Source: Lentilactobacillus kefiri
Lineage (GTDB): Bacteria; Bacillota; Bacilli; Lactobacillales; Lactobacillaceae
Direction: 5' to 3'
Assembly (NCBI RefSeq): GCF_007989105.1
Contig: NZ_BJVK01000002.1
Span: forward strand, 1 to 64,000
Length of the DNA stretch: 64,000 nt
Made by a program: the position numbers and the translations under genes
The notes under the pieces: model-generated
The model's database searches: none
Told to the model about the DNA's origin: nothing
What the model saw: the letters and a program-made list of their open reading frames with translations, nothing else
Shown here: positions 25,845-34,902 of the stretch, piece after piece
Numbering within the stretch: the first letter of the stretch is position 1
How the letters are laid out: each line of letters starts with the position of its first letter

Positions 25845-27392
25845 ATGATGGATTATATTATTGGAATTGACGTTGGTACCACCAGTACAAAGGCGTTGAT
25901 TTACGATACCGATGGAAAAATATACGGCAAGGCCAATAAAGGTTATCCGCTCTATCAGGACACACCTGACATGGCTGAAGAAGATCCGGATGAGATCTTT
26001 AACGCGACAGTTTCTGCAATGCAGGAAGTCGTCGCCAAAGCCAATATTACCGACGGTAAAGTAATTGCGATTTCCTGGTCGGCACAGCAACACAGTTTAA
26101 TTGCACTGGACAAAGACTTTAAGCCGCTTACCCGCTCACTTACATGGGCAGATAACCGTTCACAAAAGTACGCTGCTGAGTACAAGCAAAACGGTCGTGG
26201 AATGGAAATGTACAAACGGACCGGGTTACCGGTTCATCCAATGGGTCCATTCTACAAGCTGCTTTATTTCAAGAATGAACAGTCAAAGATCTTTGATCAA
26301 GCCGCTTACTGGGTTGGAATCAAGGAATATATTATCTGGAAGTATACTGGCGTCTTGAAGGAAGAGATTTCAATGGCTGCCGCAACTGGCTTGCTGAATA
26401 TGAAAACTCGTCAGTGGGATGAAGAAGCCCTCAAAGAAACCGGCGTAAACGAAAAGCAACTTCCTGAATTAGTCGAAACGACTGATAAATTTCAAGGAAT
26501 CAAATCAGAATATGCCAAAGTCATCGGAATTGATAAAGACGTTTACTTTGTCATGGGTGCCACCGATGGTGCCTTATCAACCATTGGTGTCGGCGCTATT
26601 CAAACTGGTGTCCTGGCAATTAATATCGGAACGTCAGCAGCTGTCAGAACCTTTGTTGACAAGCCGCGGGTTGATCCCAAAGGGCGTTTGTACTGCTACC
26701 CGGTTATGAAGGGCAAGTACCTGGTCGGCGGTCCTATCAATAATGGTGGAATTGTCTTGAACTGGGCACATGACTCATTATTTGGCGGTGAAGTTGAAGC
26801 AGCTAAACTGCTTAACATTGATTCGTACGATATGCTTTCGAAGATTGCTGCCACTGTTCCGGCTGGATCAGATGGCTTGATTTTCCATCCATATCTTGGC
26901 GGTGAACGGGCACCATTATGGGATGCCAATGCGCGGGGGTCATTCTTTGGCCTTAACCGCAAGCATACCCGGGCCCACATGATTCGTGCCGTCATGGAAG
27001 GGATCATGTACAATCTGTATTCTGTTACATTGGCCCTTAAAGAAGTTACCGGCGAACCCAAGGCGGTTTTGGCTGCCGGTGGTTTTGCCCGGTCAACTCT
27101 TTGGACACAGATGATGGCAGATATTTTCGAACACAATATCGTGATTCCCGAATCATATGAAAGCGGTAGTTTGGCCGCAATGTTTCTTGCCAAGATGGCT
27201 TTGGGGATGGAAGACAACCTTGAAGACATTAAGAAATACATGGGTAAAGAAACTGTTTATAAGCCAAATGAAGAAGTTTTCAAACGGTACCGAACCTTAA
27301 TGCCGATTTATCTGCGGTTGAGTCGTGACCTTTCAAAGGAATATGAAGGGATTGCGGACTATCAACGTGAATTTACGGATATTGATAAATAA
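25845..27392 (+). CDS. gntK: Gluconokinase (FGGY family)
   Basis: Phosphorylates D-gluconate to 6-phosphogluconate. The 515-residue FGGY-type kinase opens with YIIGIDVGTTSTKALIYD (phosphate-1 loop). It has the second actin-like lobe motif GATDGALSTIGVGA and the C-terminal lobe GGFARSTLWTQMMADI with the adenosine loop. FGGY kinases for xylulose, ribulose and gluconate are close in sequence; the overall pattern (MAEEDPDEI, SAQQHSL) fits the Bacillus-type GntK. Its product is the substrate of the dehydrogenase at 4726. It ends with a terminator, then acetate kinase. Confidence 0.85.
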   Translation: MMDYIIGIDVGTTSTKALIYDTDGKIYGKANKGYPLYQDTPDMAEEDPDEIFNATVSAMQEVVAKANITDGKVIAISWSAQQHSLIALDKDFKPLTRSLTWADNRSQKYAAEYKQNGRGMEMYKRTGLPVHPMGPFYKLLYFKNEQSKIFDQAAYWVGIKEYIIWKYTGVLKEEISMAAATGLLNMKTRQWDEEALKETGVNEKQLPELVETTDKFQGIKSEYAKVIGIDKDVYFVMGATDGALSTIGVGAIQTGVLAINIGTSAAVRTFVDKPRVDPKGRLYCYPVMKGKYLVGGPINNGGIVLNWAHDSLFGGEVEAAKLLNIDSYDMLSKIAATVPAGSDGLIFHPYLGGERAPLWDANARGSFFGLNRKHTRAHMIRAVMEGIMYNLYSVTLALKEVTGEPKAVLAAGGFARSTLWTQMMADIFEHNIVIPESYESGSLAAMFLAKMALGMEDNLEDIKKYMGKETVYKPNEEVFKRYRTLMPIYLRLSRDLSKEYEGIADYQREFTDIDK

Positions 27393-27399
27393 CTAAAAA

Positions 27400-27450
27400 G
27401 GAGTTTCAACCTGTGATGTCAATTGGGGCAATGCAGGTTGGAACTTTTTT
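27400..27450 (+). terminator. Terminator after gluconokinase
   Basis: AGTTTCAACCTG (27402-27413) and CAGGTTGGAACT (27434-27445) form a 12-bp stem followed by a T-run. Confidence 0.85.
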
Positions 27451-27516
27451 ATTTGGAATAAAAGCCACTGGCGTCATTTTGATTGGATTAACTTTTGGTA
27501 ATTAAAATAGCTAAAG

Positions 27517-27546
27517 TTGTCACAAACTCCAAACAAATAGTATACT
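27517..27546 (+). promoter_or_regulatory. ackA promoter
   Basis: TTGTCA (27517-27522) and TATACT (27541-27546) are 18 bases apart, 65 bases before the acetate kinase start. Confidence 0.65.
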
Positions 27547-27611
27547 TTTAGTTGTGGTTACGTTTTCATTTTGATGAAAAATATCCAATTAAAACAACGG
27601 AGGTACTGATA

Positions 27612-28781
27612 ATGTCCAAAGTTCTGATTGTAAATGCAGGAAGTTCATCACTGAAGTTTAAGTTATTTGAAATGCCGGCGGAAGAGGTGCTTGCAGACGG
27701 TGAAGTTGAGCGTCTGAACATGGCAGGATCAAAGGTAAAAATCAAGTATGGTGATGGCAAGGTATACAAACGTGAAGAAGACAAGATTAATTATGAACAT
27801 TCGGCAGGAATTATGCGGAATAGCCTGAAAGATTTAGGTATCATTGATCGTTTAAGAGATATCGATGCGATCGGTAATCGAGTCGTTGCCGGAAGTAATA
27901 TCTTTGATAAAGTTGCCAAGATTGATGATGACAGCTTATCAAAAATCGTTGAGTTGGGTGACATTGCCCCAATTCACAATCCGGTAGAAGCTGAGTATAT
28001 CGAGATTCTTCGTCGAATTCTTCCTGACACAGATCAGTATGCAATCTTTGACAGTGCCTTCTTTAAGGATGTTCCGGAAGTTAATGCAATTTATGGAATT
28101 CCATATGAATTGACAGAGAAATTTAATATCCGCCGTTATGGTGAACACGGTATTAATCATGGCTTTCTCACCCAGCGAGCACAGGAAATCCTTGGCAACA
28201 AAAAAGCCAAATTAGTCACCCTGCATTTGGGCTCAGGAGCTTCTGTGGCTGCTGAAAAGGCTGGCAAGTGTTACGATACCTCAATGGGCTTTACACCGAT
28301 GAACGGGCTCGTTATGGGGACACGTTCGGGAGATATCGATCCAGCCCTGGTACCATTCTTTATGAAAGAGATGGGTGCCAGCGCTGATGAAGTCATTGAC
28401 ATGTTCAACAAGCGTTCAGGCATGCTGGGCGTTTCCGGGGTCTCCTCTGATATGCGTGATTTGGAGGATTCGGATGCTGATCGGGCTAAATTAGCCCTGG
28501 ATATGTTCGTTAACCGCACTGTAAAGTATGCTGCCAGCTACATCACCGAATTGGGTGGCGTTGATGCCATTGTCTTCTCTGGTGGTATTGGTGAGCATGA
28601 CCAGTGGGTTCGTGAGCAGGTCTGCCAGAAACTTGAGATCTTTGGAATCAAGTTGGATGGCAAGTTAAATGAAGCAGAAAAGCCCGGTGATCTGGGCATG
28701 AAAGATTCATCCGCACGGATCTTGTTGATTCCAGCTAATGAGGAATTGGCAATGGTACGGGATGTGGCAAAAGAACTTTAA
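27612..28781 (+). CDS. ackA: Acetate kinase
   Basis: Converts acetyl phosphate and ADP to acetate and ATP, the energy-yielding end step of the phosphoketolase pathway. The 389-residue protein opens with KVLIVNAGSSSLKFKLF and has the family motifs HLGSGAS, GTRSGDIDP and FSGGIGEHD, with the catalytic region NHGFLTQ. The start at 27612 is set by GGAGG eight bases upstream; the 20 earlier in-frame residues are not typical. It has its own promoter and terminator and is monocistronic. Its location next to sugar-acid genes may be incidental. Confidence 0.94.
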   Translation: MSKVLIVNAGSSSLKFKLFEMPAEEVLADGEVERLNMAGSKVKIKYGDGKVYKREEDKINYEHSAGIMRNSLKDLGIIDRLRDIDAIGNRVVAGSNIFDKVAKIDDDSLSKIVELGDIAPIHNPVEAEYIEILRRILPDTDQYAIFDSAFFKDVPEVNAIYGIPYELTEKFNIRRYGEHGINHGFLTQRAQEILGNKKAKLVTLHLGSGASVAAEKAGKCYDTSMGFTPMNGLVMGTRSGDIDPALVPFFMKEMGASADEVIDMFNKRSGMLGVSGVSSDMRDLEDSDADRAKLALDMFVNRTVKYAASYITELGGVDAIVFSGGIGEHDQWVREQVCQKLEIFGIKLDGKLNEAEKPGDLGMKDSSARILLIPANEELAMVRDVAKEL

Positions 28782-28792
28782 TTTTGATTTGA

Positions 28793-28833
28793 AAATGGCC
28801 GGTCGACTTTTTGAGTTGATCGGCCATTTTTTC
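28793..28833 (+). terminator. Terminator after acetate kinase
   Basis: AAAATGGCCG and CGGCCATTTT form a perfect stem ending in six T residues. Confidence 0.85.
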
Positions 28834-28865
28834 GGCAAAATTATCGAGAAATATGTTCATGAGTT

Positions 28866-29027
28866 GTGAAGAGATGGACTTCTGAGCAGTATGAGGACGT
28901 CGATTACATGACGGCAATGTACAAAGGATACAGCAATAGTGGCGAAACTTTGGAAGAGATCCAAGATACCATTAAAGATTTACATCGACAAGAAGCAAGT
29001 CTTCAAAGACAGATCGACGATGCCTAG
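28866..29027 (+). CDS. Putative 53-residue helical small protein
   Basis: A short reading frame starting at GTG (28866) and ending at TAG (29025-29027). The product begins with KRWTSEQYEDV. Its second half (ETLEEIQDTIKDLHRQE and onward) is strongly charged with heptad-like spacing, suggesting a coiled coil. No good ribosome binding site precedes the GTG, and a start at one of the inner ATG codons (ATG ACG, ATG TAC) is possible. It lies between two terminators on the strand of ackA. It could be a remnant of a longer gene. No family recognised. Confidence 0.4.
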   Translation: MKRWTSEQYEDVDYMTAMYKGYSNSGETLEEIQDTIKDLHRQEASLQRQIDDA

Positions 29028-29054
29028 ATAAAAGTAAAAACACTTTTTATGCAA

Positions 29055-29106
29055 AATGAGCAATACCCCCGAAGCTGTTACTTTAACTTTGGGGGTATTG
29101 CTCATT
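29055..29106. terminator. Bidirectional terminator between ackA region and galM
   Basis: A perfect 16-bp stem AATGAGCAATACCCCC/GGGGGTATTGCTCATT. It closes galM on the minus strand and any transcript of the small ORF on the plus strand. Confidence 0.85.
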
Positions 29107-29144
29107 ATTAGGTTCTTTTGGTTTATCTTATGCGAACGAATTAA

Positions 29145-30161
29145 TTAAAATTCGACTTTGTATTTAATTGAATAAGTCTTCTCTTCACCAGCTGGCAATG
29201 TTACATCACCAAAGCCTTCATGGTTAGGAGTGTCCGGAAGGTTTTGAGCTTCCAAAGCAACTGCCATGTAAGGACCGCCTTGGCCACGGAGATAGTTGGT
29301 ACCGGTTAAATCATCAGGAGTGAAGACAACCAGTGCATTTCGTGCTGAGCTGATCGCAACGCTGCGGCCGGTTTCTGGATCTGACAATTTGGCAATTGGT
29401 TCGTCTTCTTTATGATCATTGATTTCAAAGACTTCATCGTAACTGTGACCAACTTCAGCCTTCATGTCGGCAATTCCAACCTTCAAGTTCTCGTTGTCAC
29501 GGAAGTCGTACGGTGTATCGTCAACAGCAACTTTCTTGCCAGTGGGGGTCTTGTCTTTGTTCAATTCCAAATAGTGATCCGCATTGATTTGAAGTGATTG
29601 GCCGTTGATACTGTTTCCTTCACTTAAGTTGAAGTATGTGTGTTGAGTTGGGTTGAACAAGGTGTCGGCGTCACTCTTGGCGCTGTAAGTTGCGGTTAAT
29701 TCATTGTCATTGTTAAGTGAGAATGTAATCTTAACGTCAATGTTGCCGGGGAATGAATCCTCAGAAGAGTCGATGTGTTTGGTGAAGACAATTGTGTCAC
29801 CGTCGAATGATCCATCCCAAATCTGGGTGTTGAATCCGTGAGGGCCACCATGCAATGTGGTTGTTCCTTCGTTTGAATCAACGTGATATTCTTTGCCTTT
29901 GATCTTGAAAGTTCCATTAGTAATTCGGCCGGCAGTTCTTCCAATAGCTTGGCAGAAGTATTGGTTATCCTGTAATTCTTTACTGCTTGGGGCACTGACC
30001 AAAATATTTGTTGGCTTGCCGTCGGGACCTGGAATGTTGAATTCTTCCAAGGTTGCACCGTAGGTGATTGCTGAAACAGAAACGTTGTGATCATTGGTAA
30101 TCGTGAACTTTTCAATGTCTTGTCCATCTAATTTATCGAACAATTCTTTCTTGGTATTCAT
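29145..30161 (-). CDS. galM: Aldose 1-epimerase (galactose mutarotase)
   Basis: Interconverts alpha and beta anomers of aldoses. The 338-residue length is standard. Conserved features are the first histidine region GGPHGFNTQIWDG, the catalytic histidine in NPTQHTYFNLS and the catalytic glutamate in VALEAQNLPDTPNH. The gene is divergent from the small membrane protein and araR. An AraR-type operator (30258-30273) and a cre-like site (30196-30209) lie in its promoter, so it probably serves arabinose rather than galactose use. The RBS reads GAGGAG seven bases before the ATG on the minus strand. Confidence 0.92.
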   Translation of the reverse strand: MNTKKELFDKLDGQDIEKFTITNDHNVSVSAITYGATLEEFNIPGPDGKPTNILVSAPSSKELQDNQYFCQAIGRTAGRITNGTFKIKGKEYHVDSNEGTTTLHGGPHGFNTQIWDGSFDGDTIVFTKHIDSSEDSFPGNIDVKITFSLNNDNELTATYSAKSDADTLFNPTQHTYFNLSEGNSINGQSLQINADHYLELNKDKTPTGKKVAVDDTPYDFRDNENLKVGIADMKAEVGHSYDEVFEINDHKEDEPIAKLSDPETGRSVAISSARNALVVFTPDDLTGTNYLRGQGGPYMAVALEAQNLPDTPNHEGFGDVTLPAGEEKTYSIKYKVEF

Positions 30162-30195
30162 ATATTAAATCTCCTCGTAAAAATAAATTGTGGTT

Positions 30196-30273
30196 TGAAA
30201 CCGCTTTTATATGTATTATAATATGTTTTTGTACGGTGATGCAATACCAATTATTTAATTTATCCGTATAATT
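30196..30273. promoter_or_regulatory. galM/araR intergenic: cre-like site and AraR operator
   Basis: TGAAACCGCTTTTA (30196-30209) departs from the cre consensus only near its end. ATTTATCCGTATAATT (30258-30273) is a near-palindrome matching the site at 31759-31774 before araE at 13 of 16 bases or better. It also resembles the known AraR operator ATTTGTACGTACAAAT. Confidence 0.65.
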
Positions 30274-30345
30274 CTATATTAATTTTCAGCAAAGTATGAT
30301 ATTTTTATTACTGGAGTTGTTTATCGAATTGCGAAAGGGTCTCTA

Positions 30346-30522
30346 ATGAAAACTTTATTGTATGTTTTATCAGGAATTACAGATTTATTGATTATTGTTT
30401 TTATTTTCATGGGAATGTATGAATTTGCCCGTAAAGATCAATCAAAGCCTAACCATCATTTTATTGTCTGGGCAATTGTATGCGTGTTCATTACATATGG
30501 ATTGTTAATGTTGACTGAATAG
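30346..30522 (+). CDS. Small membrane protein, 58 residues, before araR
   Basis: A short gene with a good RBS (GAAAGGG, 30333-30339) and ATG start. The product has two hydrophobic helices (residues ~4-24, LSGITDLLIIVFIFMGMY, and ~38-56, FIVWAIVCVFITYGLLML) joined by a polar, basic loop (EFARKDQSKPNHH). It ends MLTE. It lies 31 bp before araR on the same strand and downstream of the AraR operator, so it is probably co-transcribed. No family recognised; small two-helix proteins of this kind often modulate transporters, but that is only a possibility. Confidence 0.55.
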   Translation: MKTLLYVLSGITDLLIIVFIFMGMYEFARKDQSKPNHHFIVWAIVCVFITYGLLMLTE

Positions 30523-30553
30523 TACCAAAATTTGAGCGAGGGGGATTAGTGTC

Positions 30554-31636
30554 ATGGAAACGAAGTATGTGATGGTTAAAAAGAATATTAAGTCGAACAT
30601 TATCAACGGCAAATATAAAATTAACGATAAGATCCCTACCGAGTCCGAATTGATGGCAAAGTACAAAGTCAGCCGATACACCATTCGCCGAGCCGTTGGC
30701 GATTTGGAACATGAAGGATATATTTACCGGGTTCAAGGCGGTGGGATGTACGTCAATGATTGGATTAACAAGAAAGTTTCGTCTGATCGCTCGAACCAAA
30801 ATGTAGGCGTTGTCACGACCCACATTGCAAATTATATTTTTCCAAGCATCATTAGTGGGATTGATCAGGTCATTTCCGACGAGGGACTCTCGATCTTGAT
30901 TGGTAATACCCATGATGAATATGAAAAAGAACGTCATAATTTATTAAATATGTTGGATAATGACGTCGTAGGATTTATTATAGAACCAACCAGAAGTACG
31001 TTGGACAACCCGAACCTGGACGTCTATCAAATGATCGTTGATTCGGGGAAACCGGCCGTCTTTATCAACGCGCATTATCCGCAGTTGAGTTTCCCATATG
31101 TGGAGACCAATGATACCGAAGCTGAAAAGACACTGGTTGACTACTTACTGGATCACGGACACGAACGAGTTTTAGGTGTCTTCCAAGTTGATGATCTTCA
31201 AGGTGTTCACCGAATGAACGGATTTATCAAGTCTTATCAAACGCATCCGAACGTTTCAACTTCCGGCGACATTATGATGTATCGTTCCAGCGACGACATT
31301 AATGATGTGCTGGAGAAGATTAAGACCCGGGTTAAAGTAGAGATGAACGCATTGCCAACTGCGATCGTTTGTTATAACGATCAGCTTGCCATTGAAGTGA
31401 TTGGCATGTTAAGTAAGGAAGGCATTGCAGTTCCCGATCAGATTTCAGTTGCCGGATTTGATGATTATCAAATTTCACAGTATATAGATCCGACATTGAC
31501 AACGATGATTCATCCCAAACGTAAAATGGGTCATACTGCTGCTCAACTACTCTTGGATATGCTTGACGGCAAGGATGGCGGTTCAAAAATTTTGGACTCC
31601 AAATTGGTTGTCAGAGGATCAACAAAAAGTATTTAA
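30554..31636 (+). CDS. araR: Arabinose repressor AraR (GntR HTH + LacI-type sensor)
   Basis: A 360-residue hybrid regulator. Residues 1-70 are a GntR winged helix (KIPTESELMAKYKVSRYTIRR) and residues ~85-358 a periplasmic-binding-like arabinose sensor of the LacI/GalR type (GVVTTHIANYIFPSIISGI, later PTAIVCYNDQLAIEVIG). This domain pairing is diagnostic for AraR. It represses in the absence of L-arabinose. Candidate operators lie at 30258 and 31759. RBS GAGGGGG lies before the ATG. It precedes the araE-araA pair. Confidence 0.9.
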   Translation: METKYVMVKKNIKSNIINGKYKINDKIPTESELMAKYKVSRYTIRRAVGDLEHEGYIYRVQGGGMYVNDWINKKVSSDRSNQNVGVVTTHIANYIFPSIISGIDQVISDEGLSILIGNTHDEYEKERHNLLNMLDNDVVGFIIEPTRSTLDNPNLDVYQMIVDSGKPAVFINAHYPQLSFPYVETNDTEAEKTLVDYLLDHGHERVLGVFQVDDLQGVHRMNGFIKSYQTHPNVSTSGDIMMYRSSDDINDVLEKIKTRVKVEMNALPTAIVCYNDQLAIEVIGMLSKEGIAVPDQISVAGFDDYQISQYIDPTLTTMIHPKRKMGHTAAQLLLDMLDGKDGGSKILDSKLVVRGSTKSI

Positions 31637-31758
31637 CATACGTCACACAATAATTTAGTATGTTCATTTCCCATGAAAGGGGGTGACACACCGCGGACTA
31701 TCCCATCCGTGTTTTATTTTCCGTAAAAATTTTGTGCTAACAAATCAAATATATCTTG

Positions 31759-31803
31759 ATTTATGCGTATAAATATTTTATGCTCTTTTTGTAAGCGATG
31801 TCA
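31759..31803 (+). promoter_or_regulatory. araE promoter region: AraR operator and cre site
   Basis: ATTTATGCGTATAAAT (31759-31774) is a perfect 16-base palindrome of the AraR-box type. TGTAAGCGATGTCA (31790-31803) fits the cre consensus TGWAANCGNTNWCA at every position, and a second, inverted cre-like GAAACCGTTTACA follows at about 31804. Arabinose induction with carbon catabolite repression is therefore expected. Confidence 0.8.
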
Positions 31804-31877
31804 GAAACCGTTTACAGTGCGCACGGAGTTTTTGCAATACATTTTTTAATATAAAATTTACGAATGGGGTGCTCGTT

Positions 31878-33251
31878 TTGAAAAAGGTCACAAATAATGG
31901 CTTTATCTATACATTTGGTGCCTTAGGTGGTTTGCTTTTTGGTTACGATATTGCGTCAGTTTCTGGTGCAATTCTGTTTATTGAAAAACAACTTCACTTA
32001 GGACCATGGGAACAAGGTTGGGTTGTTAGTTCAGTTTTAATCGGTGCGATTATTGGTGCGCTGGCAACTAGTAAGTTTTTGGATACTTACGGACGTCGTA
32101 AGTTGTTGATTTGGGCTTCAATTATCTTCTTTATTGGAGCTATCACTTCAGGATTTGCGCCTAACTTTGAAATCTTAGTTGGAACGCGTGTTGTCTTAGG
32201 TATTGGTGTTGGTATTACATCAGCATTGATTCCTGCTTATCTGCACGAACTTGCTCCTAAGAGCATGCATGGTGCCGTTGCAACAATGTTTCAGTTGATG
32301 ATCATGATTGGTATTTTGTTAGCCTACATTTTGAACTACTCATTTGCTCATATGTACACTGGCTGGCGTTGGATGTTAGGATTCGCTGCTTTACCTGCTT
32401 TCATTCTTTTCGTCGGAGCCCTTTTCCTTCCGGAAAGTCCTCGATTCTTAGTTAAGATTGGTCATACTGATGAAGCCCGCGAAGTTCTGATGGACACCAA
32501 CAAACATGATACCAAAGCTGTTGACACTGCACTTAGCGAAATTGAAGAAACTGCCAAGGCACCAGTTGGCGGCTGGAAAGAATTATTTGGTAAGGGCGTT
32601 CGTCCAGCATTGATTACCGGACTTGGCGTTGCCATCTTCCAGCAAGTTATTGGTAGTAACAGTGTTATCTTCTATGCACCAACAATCTTTACCGATGTTG
32701 GCTGGGGAGTTATCGCCGCATTACTTGCCCATATCGGAATTGGTGTTGTTAACGTTGCTGTTACTGTTGTTGCTATGCTGCTTATGGATAAAGTTGATCG
32801 TAAGAAGATGCTTGAGTTTGGTGCTGCAGGAATGGGTCTTTCATTGATCGTTATGTACACCGTTCTTAAGTTTGATAACGGATCACACACTGCCGCTATC
32901 GTGAGTGCTCTTGCACTTACTGTTTACATTGCCTTCTATGCAACAACTTGGGCACCAGTTACCTGGGTTCTGATTGGTGAAGTCTTCCCATTGAACATTC
33001 GTGGGTTGGGAACATCACTTTGTTCAGCAACCAACTGGTTGGCCGACATGGTTGTTTCATTAACATTCCCAATGATGCTTAGCTCATGGGGATTGGACAA
33101 TGCCTTCCTGTTCTACGCAGTAATCTGTGGAATTGCCATTTGGGTATGCCACAGCAAGTTCCTTGAAACTCGTGGTAAATCACTTGAAGAGATCGAACTT
33201 GACTTGCACAAAGCTTCTGGAGAAAGTGTTTCGACAGATGCTACAAAATAG
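31878..33251 (+). CDS. araE: L-arabinose:H+ symporter (sugar porter family)
   Basis: A 457-residue, 12-TM symporter of the SP family. Landmarks are GGLLFGYDIASVSGAILF in TM1, the loop DTYGRRKLL, LPESPRFLV after TM6, and QQVIGSNSVIFYAPTIF in TM7. It is a paralog of the transporter at 16539. Arabinose is chosen because the gene lies between araR and araA behind an AraR-type palindrome; a xylose transporter would look similar. The start is TTG at 31878 with GGGG eight bases before; the alternative GTG at 31869 overlaps that RBS. Confidence 0.82.
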   Translation: MKKVTNNGFIYTFGALGGLLFGYDIASVSGAILFIEKQLHLGPWEQGWVVSSVLIGAIIGALATSKFLDTYGRRKLLIWASIIFFIGAITSGFAPNFEILVGTRVVLGIGVGITSALIPAYLHELAPKSMHGAVATMFQLMIMIGILLAYILNYSFAHMYTGWRWMLGFAALPAFILFVGALFLPESPRFLVKIGHTDEAREVLMDTNKHDTKAVDTALSEIEETAKAPVGGWKELFGKGVRPALITGLGVAIFQQVIGSNSVIFYAPTIFTDVGWGVIAALLAHIGIGVVNVAVTVVAMLLMDKVDRKKMLEFGAAGMGLSLIVMYTVLKFDNGSHTAAIVSALALTVYIAFYATTWAPVTWVLIGEVFPLNIRGLGTSLCSATNWLADMVVSLTFPMMLSSWGLDNAFLFYAVICGIAIWVCHSKFLETRGKSLEEIELDLHKASGESVSTDATK

Positions 33252-33310
33252 TTAACCAATTTTAGACCATTCGTCTAAAAATTAATAAATCATCAAGAGG
33301 AGAGAAAACT

Positions 33311-34735
33311 ATGTTACAAGTACCTGATTATGAATTTTGGTTTGTTACTGGTAGTCAACATCTTTACGGAGAAGAACAATTAAAGTCCGTTGAAAAAGAT
33401 GCCCGAGACATGGTTGATAAGTTGAATGCTTCAAAGAAGCTTCCTTACCCAATCGTGTTCAAGATGGTTGCCACCACTGCTGACAGCATCACTCAGTTAA
33501 TGAAAGATGTTAACTACAATGATAAAGTAGCCGGTGTTATTACTTGGATGCACACATTCTCACCAGCTAAAAACTGGATCCGTGGTACTAAGTTATTGCA
33601 AAAGCCATTACTTCACTTGGCAACTCAATACTTGGATCACATTCCATATGACACTATCGACTTTGACTACATGAACCTTAACCAAAGTGCTCATGGTGAC
33701 CGTGAATACGGCTTTATCAATGCTCGTCTTCAAAAACACAACAAGATCGTTTACGGCTGGTGGGGAGATCCAGAAGTCCAAGACGAAATTGCTGACTGGG
33801 AAGATGTCGCAGTTGCTTATGACGAAAGCTTCAAGATCAAGGTTGCTCGTTTCGGTGATAACATGCGTAACGTTGCTGTTACTGAAGGTGACAAAGTTGA
33901 AGCTCAAATCCAATTTGGCTGGACCGTTGATTACTTCGCACTTGGTGACTTGGTAGAATCAGTTAACGCTGTTTCTGAAAGTGACATTGACAAGAAGTAC
34001 AAAGAATTACAAGACAAGTATGAATTTGTACAAGGCGACAATGACAAAGACAAGTACGAACATTCAGTTCGTTACCAAATCCGTGAATACTTCGGAATCA
34101 AGAACTTCTTGGACAAAGGTAACTACTCAGCATTCACTACCAACTTCGAAGACCTTTATGGTTTGGAACAATTACCTGGTCTTGCAGCTCAATTGCTTAT
34201 GGACGAAGGTTATGGTTTCGGTGCCGAAGGTGACTGGAAGACAGCCGCTCTTGACCGCTTAGTTAAGATCTTGACTCATAATCAAGCTACTGCATTCATG
34301 GAAGACTACACTCTTGAATTACAAAAGGGTAAGGAAGCTATCCTTGGATCACACATGCTTGAAGTTGACCCTGGTATTGCCAGTGACAAGCCTCGTGTTG
34401 AAGTTCACCCATTGGACATCGGTGGTAAAGCTGATCCTGCACGTCTGGTATTTACTGGTCGTGAAGGCGACGCAATGGACATCACCATTTCTGACTTCGG
34501 TACTGAATACCGTATGATCGGATATGCTGTTGAAGGACACAAAGCTCCAAAGCCAACTCCACATCTTCCAGTTGCAAAACAAATGTGGACTCCAAAGATG
34601 GGCTTGAAGCATGGTGCTACTCAATGGATTCATGATGGTGGTGGACACCACACTGTCTTGACATTTGCTGCTAACGAAACTCAAATCCAAGACTTAGCTA
34701 CTATGTTTGGATTGACATTTAACGACATCAAGTAA
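33311..34735 (+). CDS. araA: L-arabinose isomerase
   Basis: Converts L-arabinose to L-ribulose with Mn2+. The 474 residues match the family, opening [14 protein letters not shown]. Metal-site regions are visible at [14 protein letters not shown] and in the C-terminal half ([21 protein letters not shown]). RBS AGAGGAGAG precedes the ATG. It lies 59 bp after araE, probably in one transcript. The usual partners ribulokinase (araB) and ribulose-5-phosphate epimerase (araD) are not in this window, so either they lie elsewhere or ribulose is handled by another kinase. A short GAGTAA/TTACTC hairpin follows at 34745-34766. Confidence 0.95.
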   Translation: MLQVPDYEFWFVTGSQHLYGEEQLKSVEKDARDMVDKLNASKKLPYPIVFKMVATTADSITQLMKDVNYNDKVAGVITWMHTFSPAKNWIRGTKLLQKPLLHLATQYLDHIPYDTIDFDYMNLNQSAHGDREYGFINARLQKHNKIVYGWWGDPEVQDEIADWEDVAVAYDESFKIKVARFGDNMRNVAVTEGDKVEAQIQFGWTVDYFALGDLVESVNAVSESDIDKKYKELQDKYEFVQGDNDKDKYEHSVRYQIREYFGIKNFLDKGNYSAFTTNFEDLYGLEQLPGLAAQLLMDEGYGFGAEGDWKTAALDRLVKILTHNQATAFMEDYTLELQKGKEAILGSHMLEVDPGIASDKPRVEVHPLDIGGKADPARLVFTGREGDAMDITISDFGTEYRMIGYAVEGHKAPKPTPHLPVAKQMWTPKMGLKHGATQWIHDGGGHHTVLTFAANETQIQDLATMFGLTFNDIK

Positions 34736-34824
34736 TTGATGTTCGAGTAACCCTGAGAGATTACTCACCACAAAGTTCCAATAATCAAGTTCCGAGAGAG
34801 TTATAATGGAACTTAATCAAAATT

Positions 34825-34869
34825 AAAATGAGGTTGAGACAAATTTGCTTTTGCCTCGACCTCATTTTG
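34825..34869. terminator. Terminator of araA, GAGGTTGAG-type stem
   Basis: AAAATGAGGTTGAG pairs with CTCGACCTCATTTT. The stem is of the same sequence type as the terminator at 49729-49766 (GAGGTTGAG...CTC..CCTC), a recurrent terminator in this genome. Confidence 0.8.
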
Positions 34870-34902
34870 TACATAGCTGTTTATATAGGAGGAAAATCGA
34901 TA

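Noticed and set aside
26696-27241. 181-codon minus-strand ORF inside gluconokinase
   Set aside because: It is antisense to an intact FGGY kinase, has low-complexity composition and no RBS; a shadow frame.
29696-30127. 143-codon minus-strand ORF within galM
   Set aside because: It is on the same strand but in another frame of galM, with no RBS or recognisable domain.
34828-34902. 25-residue extension of the acetyltransferase
   Set aside because: It runs through the araA terminator hairpin; AGGAGG and the family start favour 34903.
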